Positions 1-4,403 of a stretch of 5,746 nucleotides of DNA are shown piece after piece (positions within the stretch are counted from its first letter, which is position 1; the number at the start of each line of letters is the position of its first letter). Both the position numbers and the translations under genes were made by a program. Source of the stretch: Chloroflexota bacterium (GTDB lineage: Bacteria > Chloroflexota > Dehalococcoidia > UBA3495). The DNA lies in the NCBI GenBank assembly GCA_022571575.1, contig JACZXN010000132.1:1-5746 (forward strand), given 5' to 3'. The notes beneath the pieces were generated by a model. It saw only the letters and a list, made by a program, of their open reading frames with translations. It ran no database searches and was not told where the DNA came from.

Positions 1-863
1 TTGTCTCCCTGGGCGCGCAGTTGGCCCCGAAGCGGATTGCCGGTCTGGAAGAGGCGGGCCACAATCTTTATTCCCTTGAAGGTTCGGTGGCCATCAGGGA
101 TTTCTGCCGCGGGTTGGGCCGCGAGCCCCCGGGGACCAAGCTGGCGGTCCTGGTGGCGGGCATGCCCTTCAAATGCCCGGCGGCGCCCTACGAAGCGGCC
201 ATGCTCCTGGCCCACCATGCCCAGAATAAACACCCTGAATCCCGGGCCTCCGTAAGCCTCTATTCCCCCGAGGCGGGACCCATGGGAGTGGCGGGACCGG
301 TGGTGTCGGCCGGCGTGTTGGGGATGCTCGCCCGGCGGGGCGTCGATTACTTCCCGAAGCACCAGGTCGAGAGAGTTGACCCCGGCGCCCGCGCCCTCAT
401 ATTCGACGACGGCGTCGAGGCGTCCTACGACTTCCTGGCCTACGTCCCACCCCACGTGGTCCCGGAGGTTGTGTGCGAGGCGGGCCTGGCGGAGGGCGGC
501 GGCTGGATAACGGTGGACCGCCGGTCCATGGAGACCCGGTTCCCTGGGGTGTTCGCCATCGGCGACAACACGTCGATTCCCTTGGAGATGGGCCTCCCGC
601 TGCCCAAGGCCGGCGTTTTCGCCCACCGCCAAGCCCAGGCCGTGGCCAAGACCATCGCGGCGCGGATCAATGGGAGGGGCCAAGAGGGGGAGTTCGACGG
701 GCACGGCCTATGTTTCGTCGAGACCGGGGGCGGCCGGGCCGGGTTTGGCGGAGGGAATTTTTACGCCGATCCGGTGCCCCAGGTCAAATTCCACGAGCCC
801 AGCCGAAGGTGGCATATGGCCAAGGTGCTATTCGAGAAGAGATGGATGAAACAATGGTTATAG
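1..863 (+). CDS. SQR/FCSD-like FAD-dependent oxidoreductase, C-terminal part (5' end outside window)
   Basis: The open frame enters the window already in phase (first full codon at 3) and stops at TAG 861-863, giving 286 residues. It matches the C-terminal two thirds of the two-dinucleotide-binding-domain flavoprotein group that includes sulfide:quinone oxidoreductase and flavocytochrome c sulfide dehydrogenase. Counting from codon 3, the visible signatures are VSLGAQLAP (1-9), an FKCPAAPYEAA motif (56-66) that carries the cysteine expected near the flavin, and VFAIGDNTS (183-191), the FAD-binding GD motif. This is followed by a conserved LPLPKAGVFAH segment (198-208). Other cysteines are 158 and 237. 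In characterised relatives a cysteine pair relays electrons from sulfide to FAD; whether C58 has a partner here cannot be told from sequence. The C-terminus is basic and aromatic (KRWMKQWL), as in members that sit on the membrane surface. The family assignment is firm. Sulfide as substrate is inference, since many homologues are annotated only as NAD(P)/FAD-dependent oxidoreductases. No terminator is seen directly after the stop. Confidence 0.87.
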   Translation, partial: VSLGAQLAPKRIAGLEEAGHNLYSLEGSVAIRDFCRGLGREPPGTKLAVLVAGMPFKCPAAPYEAAMLLAHHAQNKHPESRASVSLYSPEAGPMGVAGPVVSAGVLGMLARRGVDYFPKHQVERVDPGARALIFDDGVEASYDFLAYVPPHVVPEVVCEAGLAEGGGWITVDRRSMETRFPGVFAIGDNTSIPLEMGLPLPKAGVFAHRQAQAVAKTIAARINGRGQEGEFDGHGLCFVETGGGRAGFGGGNFYADPVPQVKFHEPSRRWHMAKVLFEKRWMKQWL

Positions 864-906
864 CATCGGGCCGCGGCTGACGGGCAACTGTCTTGGCTGG
901 CAGATA

Positions 907-993
907 GACCCGGAGATTGGACCCGGAAATTGGACCCGGAGGACCCGGAGATTAGACCCGGAACTTAGACCCGGAAATTGGATAGGAAGTTGA
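907..993. repeat. Tandem array of 13-bp GACCCGGARATTR units
   Basis: Copies of GACCCGGA begin at 907, 920, 933, 942, 955 and 968. Spacings are 13, 13, 9, 13 and 13 bp, so the third unit has lost 4 bp. Full units read GACCCGGAGATTG, GACCCGGAAATTG, GACCCGGAGATTA, GACCCGGAACTTA and GACCCGGAAATTG. A degenerate seventh unit (981-993) contains the ribosome binding site of the downstream PAS-LuxR gene. The array fills most of the gap between the oxidoreductase and that gene. It could be an iteron-like binding site set or a slippage-expanded spacer; the sequence alone does not decide. Confidence 0.9.
984..989 (+). promoter_or_regulatory. Shine-Dalgarno AGGAAG for the PAS-LuxR gene
   Basis: AGGAAG lies 6 nt before ATG 996, so 996 is chosen over the in-frame TTG at 978, which lies inside the repeat array. 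The motif sits in the last, degenerate copy of the 13-bp repeat. Confidence 0.7.
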
Positions 994-995
994 AT

Positions 996-1694
996 ATGGA
1001 AACGATTCATCTGTTGGAAAGTATCGCCAATACGGCGGACGGGGTATTCGCGGTGGACGAAGACCAGCGGATCGTCCACTGGAACGCGGGCGCCGAGAGG
1101 ATCCTGGGATATTCGGCCAAAGATATGCTGGGCTGTTATTGTTTCGACGTTATGAACGGCGTCGATGAATCGTCCAACGCAGTTTGCTATCTGGGTTGCC
1201 CGGTCATTGATTGCGCCAAGGGGGGCTATCCCACGCCCGGCCGGGACTTGAAGGTCAAAGCCAAGGACGGCACAGGCCGGTGGTTGAGCGTGGTCCATAC
1301 CTACATCACCGGCAACAACCGGCGTCTGGCCGCGGTGGTCCACATCTTCCGGGACATCACTCAGGGAATGGAGGCCAAGCGCACGCTGGAGCGCATCTCC
1401 ATGGAGGTGTCGGCCTACGGCAGACCGGCGCCGGCCAAGGAACCGGAGACGCACCGGGACGGCGAACTGACCGAACGGGAGAAACAGGTGGCGGCCATGC
1501 TGGCCCAGGGCGAGGGGACCAGCGGCATCGCCAAGAAGTTGATGATCAGCAACGCCACCGCTCGGAACCACATCCAGAACATACTGGTCAAGTTGAACGT
1601 GCATACCCGGCTGGAGGCGGTGGCCTACGTGCTCCGGAACCGGGTGATCGACAACGAACCGGGGAATTTGATGCAGGGGCACTATGAGGAATGA
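996..1694 (+). CDS. PAS-domain LuxR-family transcriptional regulator
   Basis: The protein has 232 residues from ATG 996. A PAS fold spans roughly residues 5-125, with typical elements DGVFAVDEDQRIVHWN (15-30), ILGYSAKDMLG (36-46) and the closing HIFRDIT (116-122). A short linker (about 135-155) leads to a LuxR/GerE helix-turn-helix at about 157-218, starting LTEREKQV and including the recognition-helix region SNATARNHIQNIL (185-197). It is a one-component sensor-regulator: there is no receiver or kinase domain and no membrane segment, so it is probably cytoplasmic. The PAS domain carries five cysteines at 47, 49, 64, 68 and 73 within 27 residues, between its central helices and the following strands. 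Such clusters recur in a set of PAS-LuxR proteins and suggest a metal, Fe-S or redox ligand, but the ligand is unknown. The tandem repeats directly upstream are candidate self-regulatory binding sites. A membrane protein gene follows after 93 bp and may be co-transcribed. Confidence 0.88.
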   Translation: METIHLLESIANTADGVFAVDEDQRIVHWNAGAERILGYSAKDMLGCYCFDVMNGVDESSNAVCYLGCPVIDCAKGGYPTPGRDLKVKAKDGTGRWLSVVHTYITGNNRRLAAVVHIFRDITQGMEAKRTLERISMEVSAYGRPAPAKEPETHRDGELTEREKQVAAMLAQGEGTSGIAKKLMISNATARNHIQNILVKLNVHTRLEAVAYVLRNRVIDNEPGNLMQGHYEE

Positions 1695-1787
1695 TGAATC
1701 TGCATCTGTTGCCCTGCGCTACCCCGCTCATAGAATGTTTAGGCATGGGGAAGGGGCCCCGTGATTCCGGGGGTGGCGCATCCCTAA

Positions 1788-2408
1788 ATGGGGGCCAGAC
1801 CTATGGGACCCGCAATCTTTGGACGAGACGAAGATGGCCGGCGCCGGGGCGTAACGCTGAGGTTCACCCCTGCTGAATGGGTGGCCTCCACCGGGCTCCT
1901 GATGATTGCCGTCGGCGTAACCATCGCGGTTATGACTGCAACGCCGCTGGCTCTGTTGCCCAGCATCACCTACGCCATCGCGGTGGGAATGGCCTACTTG
2001 GTCTACCGGCATTATCTGCGCGCCCGCCAGGATAGCGCGGCGACTGCTGAGCCGGCCAAGCAGAACGCCTCGCTCCAGCCCTCGTTTCAGCCCTCGTTTC
2101 AGATGAATGTCCACCCGCTTTTGGAGGCGGGCTGGGAAGATGCGCTGGGGGTGGATGTTCCAGGGTGGGTGGACCCGCCCGCCGCCACTTATTTCAAGGT
2201 GGTCGGTTCCAGAGGAATCTGCCCCAGGGGCATCACCCAGGGCGATTTCTTGAAATTGGCGGACTCCGGTTCGGTTACTCCCAGTCTTTGCGCCGAGGCC
2301 GAGGCAGTCCTGCGCATGGCGGTTGCGGACGACAGCGAAGTCAGGGAATGGTGTTGCCCGGTCTACGACCACCTGCTGGTCTTCAAAAAGCTGGAGAAAA
2401 TCTCTTGA
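1788..2408 (+). CDS. Membrane-anchored protein with TIGR04076-like C-terminal domain
   Basis: The protein has 206 residues from ATG 1788. ATG 1803 (Met6) is an equally possible start: GGGGGTGG lies about 11 nt before 1788, and GGGGG about 8 nt before 1803. A basic N-terminus (R13-R20) precedes two hydrophobic helices, about 31-51 and 53-73, the second ending in YRHYLRAR, so both termini probably face the cytoplasm. A Gln/Ser/Pro-rich linker (about 82-106) contains a QPSF duplication. The tail (about 132-206) has the layout of small TIGR04076 proteins: a KVVGSRGICPRG start, then GD (152-153), a central LC (167-168) and a terminal CCP...VFKKLEKI. Cysteines are 145, 168, 189 and 190. The function of that family is not known to me and the match is by eye, so domain identity is moderate while the membrane topology is well supported. 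Its position after the PAS-LuxR gene suggests a shared operon. Confidence 0.72.
   Translation: MGARPMGPAIFGRDEDGRRRGVTLRFTPAEWVASTGLLMIAVGVTIAVMTATPLALLPSITYAIAVGMAYLVYRHYLRARQDSAATAEPAKQNASLQPSFQPSFQMNVHPLLEAGWEDALGVDVPGWVDPPAATYFKVVGSRGICPRGITQGDFLKLADSGSVTPSLCAEAEAVLRMAVADDSEVREWCCPVYDHLLVFKKLEKIS
2076..2102 (+). repeat. 12-bp tandem duplication in the linker of the membrane protein
   Basis: CAGCCCTCGTTT occurs at 2076-2087 and 2088-2099, followed by CAG. It encodes the in-frame QPSFQPSF repeat between the membrane anchor and the soluble tail, consistent with slippage in an unconstrained linker. Confidence 0.85.
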
Positions 2409-2486
2409 GGGCCAGCCCTTGAGCCGGACCTACGTTCAGCCAAACCTTCGATCCGGAATCTCCTGTTCAGAAGCCTCCCGGCCCCA

Positions 2487-2522
2487 ATCACCGGAGATCC
2501 AATGCAAGGGGTCTCCGGTGAT
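2487..2522. repeat. Perfect 11-bp inverted repeat in the intergenic region before the LLM gene
   Basis: ATCACCGGAGA (2487-2497) is the exact reverse complement of TCTCCGGTGAT (2512-2522). As RNA the stem continues through a U-G wobble and two C-G pairs to about 14 bp with an 8-nt loop (2501-2508). No T-run follows on either strand within a few bases, so it is not a standard intrinsic terminator. It lies 79 bp after the membrane-protein stop and 124 bp before the LLM start. An operator for a dimeric regulator or an RNA-stabilising hairpin are the likeliest readings. Confidence 0.8.
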
Positions 2523-2581
2523 GCATCTGCACTACCGCAAATAGTGCCCGTGCATCTTCCAGGCCCAGTTCGCCCTTTCTA

Positions 2582-2599
2582 TAGTGGCCTTAGTGGCCT
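2582..2599. repeat. Two tandem copies of TAGTGGCCT
   Basis: The 9-mer TAGTGGCCT occupies 2582-2590 and 2591-2599 in the leader of the LLM gene. It is a short slippage-type duplication and no function is evident. Confidence 0.7.
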
Positions 2600-2634
2600 T
2601 GTCAAACGCCATCAAGCGTTACCAACGCGTTCTC

Positions 2635-2639
2635 GGAGG
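2635..2639 (+). promoter_or_regulatory. Shine-Dalgarno GGAGG for the LLM gene
   Basis: GGAGG is 6 nt before GTG 2646. It fixes that start rather than the in-frame ATG at 2502, whose extra 48 residues do not resemble the family and which lies in the loop of the inverted repeat. Confidence 0.85.
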
Positions 2640-2645
2640 TACGAC

Positions 2646-3743
2646 GTGAAATTCGGACTGTTCTACCTGTTTAGCGACTTTGGCGACATCCCCCAAGATC
2701 AGATATTCAACGAGGTACTGGAGGAGATCGAGTACGGAGAGGAACTGGGTTTCGACTCGGTGTGGCTGCCCGAGCACCATTTCGCCGTCTATGGGATGTT
2801 GGGGAACCCGCTGACCATGGCGGCGGCCATCTCCCAGCGGACCCACCACATGAGGATCGGCACCGCAATCATGGTGCTGCCCTTCCAGCACCCGCTGCGG
2901 GTTGCCGAAGACGCGGCCCTGGTGGACGCCCTGAGCGGAGGGAGGTTGATGTTGGGAGTGGGCCGCGGATATCAGCCCCCCGAGTTCAAGGGGTTCGGCG
3001 TGACCCAGGAAGAGTCCCGGCCCATGTTCGTCGAGTCCTTCGAGATACTCCGGCGGGCCCTGAGCGGCGAGAAATTCGCCTATGAAGGTGTCTACTGGCA
3101 GATACAGGAGCCCACGGAGGTCTTCCCCAAGCCCATCCAGAAACCCTATCCACCGTTCTACATGGCGGCGATAAGCCCGGCCAGCTACGAGCTTGCGGCG
3201 AAGTTCGGCATCTCCCTGCTCCGGTCGCCCCAGTTCACCAACCTGGGCACGGTGGCGGAGGCCTTCGACGGATACCGGAAATTGATGTCGGACCAGGGGT
3301 TCGACGCCGACGCCATCGACCAGCCCTTCTCGGTCAGGACCTTTGTGGCCCCCACCGACGAGCAGGCAAAGGCCGAGACCAAGCATGTGGTGTGGTTCTA
3401 TCACCTGCTGGCCACGCTTTTGCCAGGGGCTCCCGGCCGCCCGGCCCCGGCAACGGGCTACGAAAATTATCCCCGGGACCCCAGCGTGCTGTCCAAGATC
3501 ACCGTCGAGGACGTATGGGAGCGGGGAACCGCCTTCGGGTCCCCGGAGCGGGTGATCACCCAGATGAAGCGGTACATGCATGAGGCGGGGGCGACCAGCT
3601 TCCTGAACCAGATGCGTATCGGTGGCCTGGAACACAAGAAGGTGATGCTCTCCATGGAGTTGTTCGCCAAACACGTGATGCCCGAGCTCAGGAAAGAGGA
3701 GGCCAAGATGAAGGCCGATATGAAAGTGGGCGGGGCCGCATAG
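2646..3743 (+). CDS. LLM-class flavin-dependent oxidoreductase (luciferase-like monooxygenase)
   Basis: The protein has 365 residues from GTG 2646. It starts with MKFGLFYLF, the first beta strand typical of the family. Family hallmarks are LGFDSVWLPEHHF (34-46), LTMAAAISQRT (56-66), IGTAIMVLPFQHPLRVAED (71-89) and LSGGRLMLGVGRGY (96-109). The single-domain TIM-barrel fold and the length are normal for bacterial luciferase-like (PF00296) enzymes, which use reduced FMN or F420 to oxygenate or reduce organic substrates. Substrate and cofactor cannot be read from the sequence. No flavin reductase partner is seen nearby. The last 25 residues or so are Lys/Glu/Met-rich and probably helical. The gene stands alone: it has its own ribosome site, a 237-bp upstream gap with a strong inverted repeat, and an intrinsic terminator about 50 bp after the stop. 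Such monooxygenases are greatly expanded in some Chloroflexota, which fits the proposed source. Confidence 0.92.
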   Translation: MKFGLFYLFSDFGDIPQDQIFNEVLEEIEYGEELGFDSVWLPEHHFAVYGMLGNPLTMAAAISQRTHHMRIGTAIMVLPFQHPLRVAEDAALVDALSGGRLMLGVGRGYQPPEFKGFGVTQEESRPMFVESFEILRRALSGEKFAYEGVYWQIQEPTEVFPKPIQKPYPPFYMAAISPASYELAAKFGISLLRSPQFTNLGTVAEAFDGYRKLMSDQGFDADAIDQPFSVRTFVAPTDEQAKAETKHVVWFYHLLATLLPGAPGRPAPATGYENYPRDPSVLSKITVEDVWERGTAFGSPERVITQMKRYMHEAGATSFLNQMRIGGLEHKKVMLSMELFAKHVMPELRKEEAKMKADMKVGGAA

Positions 3744-3789
3744 CCGCCAGTGCCTTCAGGTAAACCGGGACCATAAAACTGGGTCCAGC

Positions 3790-3822
3790 AGACCGGCAGC
3801 AACCGCTGCCGGTCTCTTCTTT
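3790..3822 (+). terminator. Intrinsic terminator of the LLM gene
   Basis: An 11-bp perfect stem AGACCGGCAGC (3790-3800) / GCTGCCGGTCT (3805-3815) with an AACC loop is followed by CTTCTTT. It lies 47 bp after the LLM stop. The U-tract is interrupted by C but is adequate for a GC-rich stem. Confidence 0.85.
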
Positions 3823-3838
3823 CGCCGGCCGGCCGGCG
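3823..3838. repeat. 16-bp perfect palindrome of CCGG/GGCC units
   Basis: CGCCGGCCGGCCGGCG is its own reverse complement and abuts the terminator tail. Its core 10-mer CCGGCCGGCC recurs at 4306-4315 in the leader of the tubulin-family gene. It may be a binding site or only GC-rich low complexity. Confidence 0.6.
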
Positions 3839-3847
3839 CGGCAGGTC

Positions 3848-3926
3848 GTGTATTTGGTTAAAGTATAAAAATTGATTCAAATTTGTTTTAAAATCCGTTG
3901 ACATAAAGGCCATCCGGTAAGTAACG
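3848..3926 (+). promoter_or_regulatory. AT-rich island with TTGACA box, candidate promoter
   Basis: Positions 3848-3907 have 13 G/C in 60 bases by hand count, in otherwise GC-rich DNA. They include a perfect TTGACA (3898-3903), a consensus sigma-70 -35 box, with an A/T-rich UP-element-like stretch upstream. The -10 is poor: the best options are TAACGT at 3922 (18-bp spacing) or TAAGTA at 3918 (14-bp spacing). It is placed to drive the zinc-ribbon gene and possibly the tubulin-family gene. The regulatory role is inference. Confidence 0.35.
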
Positions 3927-4048
3927 TCAGAAGACATAGAGCGGCGGAAAGGGACACGGTTGGCCCGGCCCCTTTAAATAAAAAAACCGTTTGCAATATT
4001 TGGGTCACAACCGGCCCGCCGCATTGGCGCGGGGATGGGCCCCGCCCC

Positions 4049-4053
4049 GGAGG
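4049..4053 (+). promoter_or_regulatory. Shine-Dalgarno GGAGG for the small zinc-ribbon-like gene
   Basis: GGAGG lies 6 nt before GTG 4060. This is the basis for starting the small protein there instead of at the in-frame ATG 3991, which would add 23 residues and has no ribosome site. Confidence 0.8.
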
Positions 4054-4059
4054 TGGATC

Positions 4060-4251
4060 GTGGTAATCGAGAAAGACTTGGTGGAGAACGCTGCGGCCCA
4101 GGTGGGGCTCGAGGAGCAGACCGAGCCGGCCTGCCGGCACCATTGGGTCATCGAGCCGGCCAACGGCCCAGTTAGCTGGGGAGAATGTCAGATCTGCCAT
4201 GAGGGCAAGGAGTTCCAGAACTCCATCGGCGACGTCGACCGGGACTATTAG
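4060..4251 (+). CDS. Small putative zinc-binding protein (C-x2-H ... C-x2-C)
   Basis: The protein has 63 residues from GTG 4060, read by its strong ribosome site. An acidic N-terminal helix (about 3-22) precedes a conserved-looking core: CRHHW (25-29), then the GPVSWGECQIC segment (36-46) and KEFQNS (50-55). C25-x2-H28 and C43-x2-C46 make a plausible four-ligand zinc site separated by 14 residues. The W-V-I-E-P...G-P-V-S-x-G-x-C-x-x-C pattern recurs, to my recollection, in unnamed small proteins of Chloroflexota and Actinobacteria. There is no signal peptide or membrane segment, so it is probably cytoplasmic. Function is unknown; zinc fingers of this size may bind nucleic acid or protein. It lies 152 nt upstream of the tubulin-family gene on the same strand with no T-tract terminator between them, so co-transcription is plausible. 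Confidence 0.8.
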   Translation: MVIEKDLVENAAAQVGLEEQTEPACRHHWVIEPANGPVSWGECQICHEGKEFQNSIGDVDRDY

Positions 4252-4349
4252 ACCGGCGGGCTTCGGCCCGTGAAACGGTGATGCGGCGACGGCCGGGCCC
4301 ACGCACCGGCCGGCCGCGGGGAGAGTCCGCCGTAAGAATTCGGAGGGAG

Positions 4350-4397
4350 ATGTGCGGTCCGGCCAGCCTCGGCTGGAGGGGCCGACACTGGAGGTAG
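4350..4397 (+). CDS. Possible 15-residue leader peptide upstream of the tubulin-family gene
   Basis: ATG 4350 opens MCGPASLGWRGRHWR, stopping at TAG 4395-4397, 6 nt before ATG 4404. A GGAGGG (4342-4347) lies just upstream, but with only about 3 nt spacing to the ATG (GGAGG core ends 4346), which is short. The stop codon overlaps the end of the GGAGGT ribosome site (4390-4395) of the tubulin-family gene, an arrangement that would allow translational coupling. The peptide contains a small hairpin in its coding sequence. It resembles no known peptide and could be chance. Confidence 0.22.
   Translation: MCGPASLGWRGRHWR
4390..4394 (+). promoter_or_regulatory. Shine-Dalgarno GGAGG for the tubulin-family gene
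   Basis: GGAGG lies 9 nt before ATG 4404 and supports that start, which also matches the usual N-terminus of the family. Confidence 0.85.
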
Positions 4398-4403
4398 GGA
4401 AAG

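Larger units (their letters stand above)
3744..4059. other. 316-bp intergenic region: terminator, palindrome, AT-rich promoter-like island
   Basis: This gap holds no convincing gene on either strand. In order it contains the LLM terminator (3790-3822), a 16-bp palindrome (3823-3838), an AT-rich island (about 3848-3907) ending in a TTGACA box, and a mixed leader. The leader includes a 3976-3986 A-rich tract and ends at the GGAGG (4049-4053) of the small zinc-ribbon gene. Minus-strand open frames across it are long only because they run antisense through the LLM gene. Confidence 0.7.
4252..4403 (+). promoter_or_regulatory. Hairpin-rich leader between the zinc-ribbon gene and the tubulin-family gene
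   Basis: Three hairpins can be drawn. CGGGC-TTCG-GCCCG (4257-4270) has a stable cUUCGg tetraloop. GCGGC + CGGCCGG pairs with CCGGCCG + GCCGC (4283-4317), giving 12 bp with a 2-nt bulge at 4288-4289 and a 9-nt loop. CCAGC-CTCG-GCTGG spans 4363 (first stem base at 4363) to 4376. CGGCGG (4254-4259) can also pair with CCGCCG (4327-4332), which would break the first hairpin, so alternative folds exist. No U-tract follows any of them. It matches no riboswitch class I recognise. It may be a structured 5' leader or simply GC-rich spacer. Confidence 0.4.

Noticed and set aside
907..993. A CRISPR array
   Set aside because: The units are contiguous 13-mers without spacers, so this is a tandem repeat.
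1744..1763. A 7-bp hairpin between the PAS-LuxR and membrane-protein genes
   Set aside because: It includes a wobble pair, has no U-tract and competes with other GGGG/CCCC pairings nearby, so it is too weak to call a terminator.
1691..1876. A 61-codon plus-strand frame whose ATG overlaps the PAS-LuxR stop (ATGA)
   Set aside because: The overlap and the GAGGA just before it look coupled, but spacing is only about 1-4 nt. The frame runs 89 bp into the membrane-protein gene, and its later residues are Arg/Gly/Pro-rich as expected of an out-of-frame GC-rich read.
2502..2645. A 48-residue N-terminal extension of the LLM protein from ATG 2502
   Set aside because: The ATG lies in the loop of the inverted repeat without a ribosome site, the residues do not resemble the family, and GTG 2646 has an ideal GGAGG.
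2619..3674. A 351-codon minus-strand frame antisense to the LLM gene
   Set aside because: It is the shadow of a strongly coding plus-strand gene in GC-rich DNA. Its translation has no recognisable domain.
3467..3937. A minus-strand frame starting in the AT-rich island and running into the LLM gene
   Set aside because: It crosses the LLM terminator, overlaps that gene antisense and has no domain or ribosome site.
4283..4403. A cobalamin or c-di-GMP riboswitch in the tubulin-gene leader
   Set aside because: A few words loosely resemble conserved boxes, but the required core motifs and their order are missing.
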